Source: Salpingoeca rosetta
Taxonomy: Eukaryota; Opisthokonta; Choanoflagellata; Craspedida; Salpingoecidae
Assembly (NCBI RefSeq): GCF_000188695.1
Contig: NW_004754920.1
Location: 542,859-575,868, forward strand
DNA length: 33,010 bases
Direction: 5' to 3'
A program made the translations under genes and the position numbers. Every line of letters starts with the position of its first letter. The stretch's first letter is position 1. A model generated the notes under the pieces. That model was not told the origin of the DNA and did not search any database. It saw only the letters and a program-made list of their open reading frames with translations. Shown in pieces: positions 1 to 32,864 of the stretch.

Positions 1-1486
<1,486 letters not shown>

Positions 1487-1898
1487 GTCTTGTCGTGCCC
1501 GCTTTGGTGAGTTGGTGGCAGCTCGCCTTCATCCTTTCATCGTCGCTCAACACCTCGAAATTAGAGGCACAAAAACATCATCGCCCATCGTCGATGATGG
1601 TGGTTGAAATTTCCTCTATTTTGCCGACGATTTGCACGAAAGATGCAACTTGACAGCGGTTGCTTGGGGCGTGTGCGTCACCCTTGCACCCCAAACCAGC
1701 GCAGATGCATGTGCAAGGCCGGCGTGGTGCTGCCGCGCAGCCTGCACACGACTCAAATCCAACCACAAACGAGAAAAATAAAACCCTACCATTTCGTGTG
1801 TCGGGCACTATCACAACCAACGCAAAACAACAAAAATAACAGTCGAAGTTCGGAAGATTTGATGGCATTTTCCACCAAATTTCGCTTCGTTGCGGACG
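1487..1898. other. Intergenic space between divergent genes
   Basis: This 412-base stretch separates the transposase-like gene (minus) from the S28 peptidase gene (plus) and must hold both 5' regions. It lacks microsatellites, unlike most non-coding sequence here. The longer open frames in it have no recognisable content. I see no clear TATA box. Confidence 0.5.
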
Positions 1899-3141
1899 AT
1901 GATGATGAGCAGGATGTTTGCTGTGGTGGTGCTAGCGGCACTGGCTGCTGCTGTTGGCGCTGGGGCAGCAGCTGCAGCGAGTGGGCCGTTTGGCGATGGG
2001 CCAACACCCACCACTGCAAATTGTACCCTCACATGGTACAACCAGGTAAAGTGGCTGTGATGTTCTTTTTTTTGTTTTTTGTTTCAGGCAGGCAGGCGGG
2101 AGGAATCGAATGTTTGTCACCTTGAGTGGAAGCGGCGGCGTGTGTTGTTGCTGCGTCGCCCAGCTCCCTCTGCGCTCATGCACTCTCTGTGCTCATGCAC
2201 TCTCTGCGCTTATGCGCTCAATGTATGTGAACCGAATCGTATGGTATGACGTTTATTTTGGCCTGGCAGACGACGGATCACTTCCAGTGGCGACCATCTG
2301 GCACGGCGGAGGAGCCACTTACCTTCCAGCAGCGCGTGTTCATCTGTGACCAGTACTGGGACAAGACAAACCCTGGCCCCATCTTCTTCTACGCGGGCAA
2401 CGAAGGCGACGTCGAGCTCTACGGTGCGCGCGTACATACTGTATGTTTGTTTGTGTGTGTTTGTGTGTTTGTGTGGGTTTGTGTGTGTGTGTGTGTGCAT
2501 GTGTGCGTGTGTGGGTGGGTGTGTGTGCGTGTGTGTGTGTGCATGTGCGTGCGTGTGTGTGTGCGTGCGTGCGTGTGTTTGTTTGTGTGTTTGTAAGACA
2601 GGGTTTGTGCCACGGTTGGATTGATGCTGTTATGTCTTCTTTGGACCTGCCACCCTCACATGCACGTACACACACAACACACACAACACACACATCCACG
2701 CACACGTGTGCAAATGTGCAGTCAACCACACCGGGCTGATGTGGGAGAGCGCCCCCATGTTCCGCGCGCTGCTGGTATTTGCCGAGCATCGCTTCTATGG
2801 CAAGACACAGCTGACACCGGGCGCCAGCGGGCCCAGTGAGCACCAGTACAAGTACCTCACACACGATCAGGTGAACCCCTCACACTTGGTTAGAGTTGTC
2901 GCAGCTGGGTGCTGCTGAGAGCACCCACAGCACATCAGCTACATTGCCTTCGGATTGATGGTCACACAAGTGTGCATATCCGCCTGCGATTGCTTGCCAA
3001 TTGCATCATCAGGCCATGGCGGACTATGCCCATCTCCTGTATCACTTGAAGCGCGACCGCAACTGTGAATCCAGCAAGACCATCGTCTTTGGAGGTGTGT
3101 ATCGTGTATGTGTGTGTGTGTGTATGTGTTTGCGTGCGTGC

Positions 3142-3205
<64 letters not shown>

Positions 3206-5981
3206 GCGTGCGTGTGCGTGCGTGTGCGTGCGTGCGTGCGTGTGTGTGCGTGCGTGTGCGTGCGTGCGTGTGTGTGTGTGTGTGTGTGTGCTGTGCGCGG
3301 TGTCCTGTCGTCTGCTTGTCTACTTCTTGCACTCACGCGCCGCACTTACCAGGATCATATGGTGGCATGCTTGCTGCGTGGCTGCGCATGAAGTATCCCG
3401 TGAGTTGAAGCACGAGCCCATGGCGGCTATGCATGTGTGTGTGTGCGTGTGTGATGTGTGTATGTGTGTGTGTTGTTTCGTGTTGCATTCCCTGACACAC
3501 TGTGCTTGGATGCAACCACTGCGAATCCTCATCACCATCGTCATTACCACCGCCCCCTGGATAATACGGCGCATGTGCAGCAAACATTTGACGGCGCCAT
3601 CGCGGCCTCTGCTCCAATTCTCGCGTTCCCCGGTATGACCCCGCCATTCGACAGCAACGGCTACTGGCAGGTCCGCTCGCTTGCCTGCTCTCGTTTATGT
3701 GTGTGTGCGTGTGTCTGTCTGTGTCTGTGTCTGTGTGTGTGTATCTGTACCTGTGTATGTGAGTTCACCTGTGTGCACCTCTATGTACATGTGCACGTTG
3801 TGTTTCCATTGCATCCCTCTCATCCACGGTCTTCTCTCGTCCACCATGCATCCGCTCCCCTCTCCCCTCGCCTTCATCGTGAACAGGTGGTGACGCGTGA
3901 CGCCACGCCCGCTGCCGGCGCTGCGCCCGCGTGCGAGAACAACATGCGCAACGCGTGGAAGGAGCTCTTTTCACGTGGAAAGACAGAGGTCGGTCGTGGT
4001 GTTGGTCGTGGTGTTGGACTGTAGTTTGCCGTGCTGTGCTGAGCTGAGCTGAGCTAAGTTTGCTTGCTTGGTTGTTTGTGCGCGTTACCATGTTCGTTCT
4101 GTATCATGGGGCGTACTGGTGAAGGTACGATTTTGTTTCTTCTGCACGAACGGCTCTGTGCTTCACCGTGCCCTTATGTTTCTAACACCACACCACAACA
4201 CACACACACACACATACACTCACACACTCACTCACACACTCCCACACTCACACACACTCTCATACTCACACATCCACACAAAACACACACATGAATGGTG
4301 CTAGTCTGGCCGCAAATCGCTGTCCACGCTGTTCCGCACGTGCTCGCCCGTGACGTCAGAGGATGACACGTGGCGTCTGGCCATGTTTCTGCTCCTCTCC
4401 ATCGACACGCTCGCCATGGGCAACTATCCTTACCCGAGCAACTACCTCACGGGCGGCGGGCCCAAGCTGCCGGCCTATCCTGTGGTCGCGGCGTGCAAAC
4501 CACTGGCGAAGAAGGACTTGAAGGGTGGGTGAATATGTGTGCGTGTGTGCGTGTGCGTGTGCGTGTGCGTGTGAACGTGTGTGCGTGTGTGCGTGTGTGC
4601 GTGTGTGCGTGTGAACGATTGAATGACCCTCTTGCATTGCAGTCTCAATCTTCACTGCATCTTGCTTCAACGTGACATACCCACCACCATCAGGCGATGC
4701 TCTGCTTTCCGCCCTCCGTGACGGCGCAGCCGTGTATGCAAACGCAACACAAGACCTCACCTGCTTCGATATCCCAGACCAGAAGCACGTCGAGCAGGTG
4801 CTGTGCGCAATGTCTGTGTGTGTGTGTGTATGAATGTATGTCTGTGTCTGCATCCGTGTGTGTGTATGTGTCTGTGTGTCTATGAATCTGCGTGATTGTA
4901 CGCTCCTTTGCTTGTGTGCGTGTGTGTTTACGTGGATGAAAGCTTGAACGTCCCTTCGCTTGTGTGTATGCGCACTGCGTGCTGCTCCTTAAAATGCATC
5001 CGCTCACACACGCGCCAATATGCACGCACATATGCACGATCATACACACGCACGCACACGTGTGTTCAACTGCGTCGCACACCCACACGCACATGCACAC
5101 ACGCACAACACACGACAGGATGGAATCTGGGACTACCAGTGGTGCACGGAGCTGATGCCGCAAGAGACGTACTTCTCGCTCAACGGAACAACAGACATGT
5201 TCTGGGCACAGCCGCAGGACATGGCGTTTGTTAGGTGCGATGACCTGCGCATGCGATGCGGAGATGAAGACGGCAGAATGGTGTCGCTAGAACGTGGTCC
5301 ACAAACACCCCCCCCCACACACACACACACACTGTCACTCGACTCACGAGGCGTGTGTGTATGTGTGTGTGTGTGTATGTGTGTGCGTGTGCGTGTGTGT
5401 GTGTGTGTGTATGTGCGTGTGTGTGTGTGTGTGTTTGTGTGAACATACTGCACATGTGTATGCATCTTGCACACATGTGTGTGACTAGGGACCATTGCCG
5501 CACCAAGTATGGAATTGTGCCACGCGAGGACTGGATGGCGGTCAAATACGGTGGCCTGGTGCGTCCCAGCACGCGGCGGGCGAAGATGGCGTGTTTGTGG
5601 GTGCCTCGCTCGTTGATTTTGAAATTTCCAACCCCCTTCTAAACACACACACTCTCTCAATCACTCACTCACTCACACACTCACTCGCTCACTCACTCAC
5701 TCGCTCCCCCCAACACACCAACACACCAACCCTCACGCTCGCGCGCCACATTTCAGAATGCGCTGCCTGCTGCGTCCAACATTGTGTTCTCCAACGGACT
5801 GCTGGACCCTTGGTCCTCCGGCGGCGTCAAACACAACATCAGCGACAGCATCACCGCCATCATCCTGCCCCACGGCGCACACCACATCGACCTCTTCTTC
5901 ACAAACCCGCAGGACACGTGGGACATCACGTGGGCACGCAACTACCACCGCGCCCAGATTGCAAAGTGGCTTGATGGCTGA
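1899..5981 (+). CDS. S28 serine peptidase (lysosomal Pro-X carboxypeptidase / DPP7 family)
   Basis: Twelve exons join in frame to 501 aa, close to the family's usual 490-510: 1899-2045, 2270-2423, 2722-2870, 3013-3094, 3353-3399, 3581-3670, 3887-3988, 4305-4524, 4694-4797, 5119-5234, 5489-5558, 5757-5981. All introns are GT-AG. Three in-frame ATGs start at 1899, 1902 and 1905, with a fourth at 1914; each leads into a hydrophobic signal peptide (FAVVVLAALAAAVGAGAAAA). Mature landmarks are DHFQW, FFYAGNEGDVELY, VFAEHRFYGKT, the nucleophile motif FGGSYGGMLAAWLRMKYP (Ser179), AASAPILAF, WDYQWCTE, the Asp in SNGLLDPWSSGG (D444) and the His in HGAHHIDL (H469 or H470). The triad is complete, so it is probably active. 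Family members remove residues after proline from peptide ends in acidic compartments. PRCP (C-terminal cleavage) and DPP7 (N-terminal dipeptides) cannot be told apart here. Several Asn-X-Ser/Thr sites fit a secretory route. Confidence 0.95.
2424..2721 (+). repeat. S28 gene intron 2: TG tract near donor, CA tract near acceptor
   Basis: An impure TG run (about 2449-2592) follows the donor. A CA run (about 2668-2704) lies just before the acceptor at 2721. The two are complementary in the intron RNA. Confidence 0.85.
3095..3352 (+). repeat. S28 gene intron 4 with long TG tract
   Basis: TG with TGCG variants runs from about 3104 to 3290, starting next to the donor. The last 60 bases before the acceptor are free of CA repeats. 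Confidence 0.85.
3989..4304 (+). repeat. S28 gene intron 7 with acceptor-side CA tract
   Basis: CA/CACT repeats occupy about 4196-4292, ending some ten bases before the TAG acceptor at 4304. The donor side has only a short GGTCGTGGTGTT duplication. Confidence 0.8.
4798..5118 (+). repeat. S28 gene intron 9: TG near donor, CA near acceptor
   Basis: A TG-rich stretch (4815-4885) lies on the donor side. A CA-rich stretch (about 5004-5116) leads into the ACAG acceptor at 5118. Confidence 0.8.
5235..5488 (+). repeat. S28 gene intron 10: CA tract followed by TG tract
   Basis: A C-run plus CA tract (5309-5333) precedes a long TG tract (5353-5442). This is the reverse of the order in the other introns. 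The two tracts are only about 20 bases apart and would form a local hairpin. Confidence 0.8.
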
Positions 5982-6236
5982 CCGCACGCACACACACACA
6001 CACACACACACAATCTCTCCCTCTCTGCATGCGTATCTGAGTCTGGCTCCCTTCAACTCCATGTGTGCTCTCTCTCCCTTTGAAGTACACCCATGCTTTG
6101 ACGTGTCACACACACACACAAACTGCACACATGCACACTGTTTCTGGTGGTGGCATGATGATAACGTGTCTAATGGGTGTGAAGAATCAATGAGGATCAA
6201 CAACATGGTCGCGCACGCATGAAAAGGGGCAACAGC

Positions 6237-6271
<35 letters not shown>

Positions 6272-6528
6272 AACAGAAAGGGCGGGCGATTGGGGGAATC
6301 CGTGTGCAACAGGGATGGTTTGAAACCACACACGGCGAGTCTGACTGACCGCGGGCGGGTCTTGTCTCGCTCACAAAAACGCGCGAGAATGAAAGTGGGA
6401 GGTTTAGCATACTGCTACCACACTCGCTCACTCATCATGGCTCATCCCACCCCCCCCCCCCACACACACACACACACACCCATCGTGCAAGACCCTTCCC
6501 CCGTCCCGTCACCTTCTTCTCTGCATCT
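5982..6528. repeat. Intergenic space between convergent genes, with CA and CAA repeats
   Basis: This holds the 3' ends of the S28 gene (plus) and the Pro/Gln-rich gene (minus). A CA run starts 4 bases after the S28 stop (about 5985-6012). A CAA run lies at about 6233-6272, and a C-run plus CA tract at 6451-6479. I found no clear AATAAA signal and no coding sequence. Confidence 0.6.
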
Positions 6529-7146
6529 TCACATCTTCCCAGGTGGAGGGGCGGAGCTGCTGTACGCTGGAGGCGCCTGTCCCTGCTGCTGCGGGTACCC
6601 CTGTCCGGGCGCTTGTGGTGGTGGTGGTGCACCATATGGCGCTTGCTGTTGCTGTGGATACGCAGGTGGCGGTCCCTGCGGCGGGTAGCCTTGCGGGTAG
6701 CCCTGTGGCGGATAGCTCTGTGGGTAGCCACCCTGTTGCTGTGGCGGCTGCTGGTGCTGCGGTGGTGGTGGAGGATAGTACGCGCCTCCCTGCGGCGGCT
6801 GTTGCTGCGGATGTTGTGGATAGCCCTGGGGCGGGTAGGCGTGCGGTGGTGGCGGTCCTGCTGGCTGTTGTGGGTAGCTGTACGATGCCGGCGGTGGCGG
6901 CGGCGGCGCCATGGAGGTGGGCGGTGGCCCCATTGGCGTGAGCTGCCACGGGTATGCGTGGCGCAGCTTGCCTGTCCCCTGATCTTGGTGGAAGCCATAC
7001 ACCTCGATGCCGCGGCCATCCACGCCTTTGCTCACAATGTGGCCCTGCAAGTTGAACCCGTGCTCGCTCTTGTACTGGACGCGCTGGCCCACCTCGAACC
7101 GCTGCATGACGTAGCCCGGCGGCGGCCTGCTCTCCACGGCTCCCAT
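6529..7146 (-). CDS. Pro/Gln/Tyr-rich repeat protein with small N-terminal domain (unrecognised)
   Basis: This is an intronless 205-aa frame that opens MGAVESRPPPGY; the Gly at position 2 followed by small residues could be an N-myristoylation site. Residues about 17-72 (FEVGQRVQYKS, GHIVSKG, GIEVYGF, LRHAYPWQL) look like a compact beta domain of the Tudor/SH3-like kind. That is a resemblance by eye only. From about residue 75 to the end the protein is low complexity: PPPPPP blocks and repeated YPPQGYPQ / YPQQ units, like the flexible tails of annexin A7-type or rhodopsin-type XYPPX proteins. Its tail end faces the S28 gene and its start lies 475 bases downstream of the SMG1 stop. Coding use is supported by the uniform repeat frame and by the non-repetitive N terminus. 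The function is unknown. A role in membrane or condensate scaffolding would be inference. Confidence 0.75.
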   Translation of the reverse strand: MGAVESRPPPGYVMQRFEVGQRVQYKSEHGFNLQGHIVSKGVDGRGIEVYGFHQDQGTGKLRHAYPWQLTPMGPPPTSMAPPPPPPASYSYPQQPAGPPPPHAYPPQGYPQHPQQQPPQGGAYYPPPPPQHQQPPQQQGGYPQSYPPQGYPQGYPPQGPPPAYPQQQQAPYGAPPPPQAPGQGYPQQQGQAPPAYSSSAPPPGKM

Positions 7147-7621
7147 GGCGACGGGGTTCCCAAACAGAAAGTCCGGTATGAACGACGTGGTCGGCTGTTG
7201 CTCTTGTTGTTGTTGTTTTCTTCTTCTTCTATGTGTGTGTCTATCGACGCTCTCAAGTCGGCGCTTGGCTGCTTTGCCTTTGCCTCGTCTTCTTGTCGTG
7301 CGACTTGCGTACGTGTGGACGTGTGTGCGACTTTGACTTAGTGCTGTGCTTGTCGTGTGTGAGATATGGTTGGTTCGTTGAGTTGGTTGTGTGTTTGTGT
7401 TGGTTGCGTGGAAAAGCGCAACTCAGAAGCAATCGTGATGACTCATCCCAACTGACTTCAGTCGATACATGTTTTCCGCCTTGAAGGTCTTCATTCACTC
7501 CTTCCACACGCACACGCACACGCACGCATTCACACACGCACGCATTCACACACGCACGCATTCACACACGCACACACACGTACACGCATTCACACACACG
7601 CACATTCACACACAACAGAAG
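7147..7621 (-). other. SMG1 3' flank and upstream region of the Pro/Gln-rich gene
   Basis: Directly after the SMG1 stop, the sense (minus) strand is GU-rich from about 7612 to 7505, built of a roughly 16-base unit (CACACACGCACGCATT on the plus strand) repeated about three times. The rest (7147-7500) is non-repetitive and presumably contains the SMG1 poly(A) site and the promoter of the downstream gene. No motif stands out. Confidence 0.5.
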
Positions 7622-26717
<19,096 letters not shown>

Positions 26718-26984
26718 CGTATCTTCTCTCTGTCTTCGCTTGGTAGATAATTTTTAATGATACACGTCATATTTCCACAACGCTGCCTCGCGAACTTGCC
26801 GAGCTTGCACGCACTCAAGCGCTCTGCTTCTTGTCTTTCTTCAAGGACCCCAACAGCCCAGAGCCCAACACAGACACTTCTAACACTTCTCTGCCCTGCC
26901 TGATCTGATCCTCCGGATCCTTCGTCTCCCCAGCACAACGCCTTCTCTTCTTCCTTCCTTCCTGCTTAACGAACACCAAGCAAC
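26718..26984. promoter_or_regulatory. Shared divergent promoter region of SMG1 and the beta-propeller gene
   Basis: Only 267 bases separate the two start codons. The SMG1-proximal part contains an AT-rich patch (about 26745-26775) with a CACGTCA element, a bZIP half-site-like sequence. The other side is pyrimidine-rich, typical of a 5' leader. The assignment rests on geometry; the motif match is weak. Confidence 0.4.
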
Positions 26985-28482
26985 ATGGCGCAACGGCCCG
27001 CGGCCTCAGCGTTGCTGGTGGTGGTGGTGATGGTGATCGCACTTGGTGGCGGCTGTGTCAGCGGCAAGCACATGGGCGTGATCTCGGCAGATGACCTGGG
27101 CAACATGCACATCAATGCCAGCGTTGATGGCGCACGCGTGCTTGTCTCTGGCATGGACGTGGTGGAGCAAGTGGCTTCCCTGCAAGCTTCCAACACGGCC
27201 CTGGAGCAAGACAACCAGCGACTGCAAGCCACCTTGGACAGCGTCGCCGCCAGCTATGCAGAGCTCGCCCGCCAGCACACGCAGCTCGCCAGGGCATTCT
27301 GGACCACGCAAAACTTCGGCCGTGGCTCTGCCTTCTCCACTTCCATGACACTCAGATTCATCAAGCAGTTCGCATCCACAGCATCAACCAGGGTACTGTC
27401 CGGCATCGTCACTGAGAGCGGTGCCGTTTACTTGGGAGGCTATGTCCGATTTCCTGCGAACGTGAGTGGTACCGGCGACCCCGTCACCTATGGCTTTCTG
27501 TCCCGCTTCAGCAGCGTTGATGGCTCCAGACTCTGGATGCAGACGTTTTCGCCGAACGGCGGCCTTGCTTTTATCACTAGTATCGCCGCTGATGACAGTG
27601 GTCGCGTCTACGCTGTAGGTGGCCGTGTCGCCTCCATCTCTACACACAGTGCATGGGACGGCCGTGAGCTGTGGCGCTACAACGTGACGTCGTCTCCGGT
27701 ACTTCCGCTTTCATCTGCCCGGCTCGCCGTTAGCCGCGATGGGCGCACGGTGTACTCGGCTGTTTCGACGTTTGACAACGTCGTCATACTCGCTTTGGAA
27801 GGCGCAACAGGCACGCTAAAGTGGCAAAAGACATTGAACATTCCGAATGGGCGCGGCAGTTGTCTTGCAGAGGAGCGGCGATCTGCTTTTGCTGCTGTAC
27901 CCTGGCAGCCAAGGAGGCAGTCTCTTTCGCCTGAGGCAAAGCGACGGCTCCGCAGTCTGGGTGCAATCTGTCAATGCTACCAGCGGACAGCTGTGGCGAG
28001 GACAGCCGCTCACGCTCGCGGCCGCTGACACCCCGTGCATGGGCCTCACCCTTCCTCTGCCCCCAGGCGACAACAACACCCCACCAACCTACATCCAATG
28101 CTTTGCTGCTGACACCGGTGCCATTGTTGGTGCCCAAATCCCGCTCCCAGCCAACTTTACCCTCTTTTCAGTGCTCTCCACGTGGGGCAACGACATCTTC
28201 GCCGTCGGCACTGCAACGGATGAGAGGCGTGTGCTTGACCACGACAGCATCGGTGGCGCGGACGTCGTGGCGATGCGTGTGCACATGCCCTCGGGATATG
28301 TCTATTGGAGCGAACAGCTTGGCAGCGCAGAGGACGAGCAACCGCCCTTCGCAGGCGTCGACGGCTCAGGCAGCCTGTACATCATGGGCAGCACAGGTGG
28401 CACCCTGCCGTCCACGGGCCTCCCACCACCAGATTCTTCTGATGCCTACCTCGTCAAGTACACGCCAGCCCATCTCCTTTGA
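26985..28482 (+). CDS. Secreted coiled-coil / beta-propeller-repeat (SBBP/PQQ-like) protein with one frame break
   Basis: The first frame (from ATG 26985) has a signal peptide (ALLVVVVMVIALGGGCVSG) and a coiled coil at about residues 60-105 (QVASLQASNTALEQDNQRLQ). It continues with propeller-like blades (GAVYLGGYV; GRVYAVGGRV; GATGTLKWQKTLNIP). At about 27845-27850 the sensible frame moves by one base: sequence after LNIPNG turns to nonsense, while the +1 frame continues with AAVVLQRSGDLLLLLYPGS, DIFAVGTATD and GSLYIMGSTGG...DAYLVKY to the TGA ending at 28482. Together they would give about 498 aa. The last blade resembles the SBBP motif. No intron explains the shift; the only GT-AG pair nearby spans 12 bases. 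A sequencing or assembly indel, a true lesion, or +1 frameshifting all fit. Extracellular or lumenal location is inferred from the signal peptide. Ligand unknown. Confidence 0.75.
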
Positions 28483-28885
28483 TTTGAGATGCAATGTGAC
28501 GAGAACTGTTTGCGTGTGAAAGCCTTTCGAGGGCTAGAAGTCGTGTGCAGTTAGTTACATTACTCAAGCGTTTGCGCATGTGTGTGTTGTGTTGTGTGTG
28601 TGTTGTGTTGTGTTGTGTGTGTGTGTGTGTGTGTGTCCGACTGTAGCGGCTCAGGCTCAACTGTGTTAGATAGTAAGTGGTTGATGGTAGGAGTGACCGT
28701 GCTTGCATACACATCTTTGTGTCTGATGTTGCTGTTGATAGATTGTAGTTGGTTTTTTTTTTTGTTTTGTTTTTTCATTTCCTATGATAACATTCCAAGA
28801 TTCCACCAGATCATGTCCAATTCCCTCCACTTCTCCTCACTGAAATCGTTGCTGTAATTGCCAATAGCGTTGTGCGACACTGCTG
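28483..28885. other. 3' flank of the beta-propeller gene
   Basis: Contains a TG/TTGTG repeat (about 28577-28636), a T-rich patch (28752-28778) and otherwise plain sequence. No convincing gene. Confidence 0.5.
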
Positions 28886-29159
28886 TCACGCTGCGCCTGA
28901 CTGCGGGCCGGACTGCCAGCAATCGGCTTTGCAGTTGCACAGCCGTGACGAAATGATTGATGCAACATGATGATGATGGGTCGATGAATTAGAAAAAGAA
29001 CATGCAATCTGGATGATAGTGATAATGGAGAGAAGCTCGATAGACAAAAGCACACTCATCACAGCATCACAGGCGACTCCCGTGTGCCACATGCAGGAAA
29101 CATCATCCACCACAAATCGGCACTTGTCTGCAGGCACCACAGTCCAGTTTTTGCTCTGC
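28886..29159 (-). other. Possible alternative last exon of the amine oxidase gene
   Basis: A strong-looking donor (GGCG/GTAAGC) overlaps the oxidase stop codon at 29503. An acceptor (CTGACAG) at 29160 would join it to an open frame of 90 codons ending at 28886. In between, the sense strand carries CA repeats (about 29300-29167) next to the acceptor, as in the accepted introns here. The predicted tail contains [12 protein letters not shown] and a hydrophobic stretch ([20 protein letters not shown]) that could be a membrane anchor. No homology is recognised; it may be chance. Confidence 0.3.
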
Positions 29160-29163
29160 CTGT

Positions 29164-29198
<35 letters not shown>

Positions 29199-29259
29199 TG
29201 TGTCTGTGTGTGTGTGTCTGTGTGTCTGTGTGTCTGTGTGTCTGTGCGTGCGTGCGTGC

Positions 29260-29302
<43 letters not shown>

Positions 29303-29499
29303 GCATCTCATCGTGCAATTTCTTCCACCTCCTTCCACCTCTGTCCACCTCTTTCCACTGTTGAAGGCGTGCACTTTCACTTTATGCAAATCACACACGC
29401 TGCACACCACGCAAGCAAGCAATCAAGTCCATCCATCCAATCCATCAATCAATCCCCTCTTCGCCCCACACTTGCTTGCACCACCCATCAAGAGTCCGC
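29160..29499. repeat. TG/TGTC/TGCG microsatellite downstream of the amine oxidase
   Basis: The plus strand is TG with TGTC and TGCG variants from about 29166 to 29300. The remainder to 29499 is pyrimidine-rich and non-coding, with short tandem CCACCTCTTT-like and CCAT units. Confidence 0.7.
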
Positions 29500-31340
<1,841 letters not shown>

Positions 31341-32819
31341 ATGGTGTGGAGTTGGTGGTTGGTGGCAGCGGTGGTTGCTGCTGGGGTGTGCTTGCGCGCC
31401 CTTGTGGGCTTGGGCGGCCACTCTGGGTTTGGCAACCCGCCCATGCACGGTGACTTTGAGGCACAGCGCCACTGGATGGAGGTACGCTGTGCTTGTGTGT
31501 GCGTGAATGTGTGTGCTTGTGTATGCGTGAATGTGTGTGTGTGTGTGTGCTTGTGTGTGTGTGTGTGTGTGCTTGCGTGAGTGTACGATGCTTTGTGGGT
31601 GTGCACGATGCTTTGTGGGTGTGCGCGATTTATTGTGTGTATGCAGATGAGAGTACGGCCAACCACACGCACACACACACACACACACGCACGCACGCAC
31701 GCACACACACACACACACACACACTCACACGCACACACACACACGCACACACACGCACACTTGTGTGCAGATTACATACCACACGCCAGTAAAGGAGTGG
31801 TACTTCAACACGACAAACAACGACCTGCAGTATTGGGGGTTGGATTACCCACCACTGACTGCGTACCACAGCTGGGTCTGCGGATGGCTCGCGCACAATG
31901 TCCTCAACCCGACGTGGGTGGCATTGCACGCCTCACGTGGCGCGGAATCTGGGGAGGTCCGCCTCTTCATGCGCAGCATGGCCTTGCTGGCGGATGTTCT
32001 CGTGTTCCTCCCCGCGGCTGTCGCGTACGCAAAGGTGGCTTTTGTTCAGCGCCAGTCAGAACAGAAGCGACGCAGCGCCGGCTTGGCAGTAGCAACAGCA
32101 ACAGCAGCAGGGGATGCCATGGGCGTCCTGGCGGCCCTCGTCTTCAACCCATGCTTTGTCTTGATTGACCACGGCCACTTCCAGTTCAACGCCATCAGCC
32201 TTGGGCTGGCGCTGTGGGCGGTCGTCTGCGTGCGCACTGGGCGCCACCTTCTGGGCAGTGCCCTGTTTGTGCTGAGCATCTGCTACAAGCAGATGTCCCT
32301 GTATTACGCGCCAGTGTTCTTCTTCAACCTGCTTGGGTCGTCATTCCAAGCACAGGGCAGACAAGGATGGCTCACCTGGTTCTTCAGCAGCTGCTGCCGG
32401 GTTGCACTCATTGGTTTCGTTGTCGTTGCCTCCTTTGCCATCTGCTTCCTTCCTTTCATCTTCGACTGGACGCAGTTCTCTCAAGGTGTGTTCGGGGGGT
32501 TGGGAAAGGAGGGTGTGTGTGTGTGTGTTTGTGTGTTTGTGTATGTTTGTGTGTGTGTGTGTGTGTGTGTGTTGTTGTGTGTGTGTGTGTGTGTGTGTGC
32601 ATTTTCGAACTGTGACACTTGCAATAGTCCACATATAGTCATTTCTACCAATCCTCCCAGGAAGTAGTTCATATGCTGGAGTTAAGCCTCTGCTAAAGTT
32701 AAGATAGGGAGCTCCTTGATTACATCATATGATAATAGCTTAAGCCGCTGAGGCGGGGCGCAGCATACCCAACAGGTGTGTGTGTGTGTGTTGTTGTGTT
32801 GTTGTTGTTTGTGTGTGTG

Positions 32820-32864
<45 letters not shown>

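Noticed and set aside
1578..1868. Minus-strand open frame upstream of the transposase-like gene
   Set aside because: It has low-complexity Cys/Phe content, no recognisable motif, and no splice link to the ATG at 1486.
2340..3640. Open frames rich in Cys-Val or His-Thr alternation
   Set aside because: These are translations of TG/CA microsatellites in introns, with no other protein content. The same applies near 23760-23900, 25620-25720 and 32780-32960.
27865..27880. GTTGTCTTGCAG as a micro-intron explaining the frame change in the beta-propeller gene
   Set aside because: It is only 12 bases long and removing it does not change frame.
32660..32775. tRNA or snRNA gene in ALG6 intron 2
   Set aside because: No B-box-like sequence, no cloverleaf, and no match to remembered U1-U6 core motifs.
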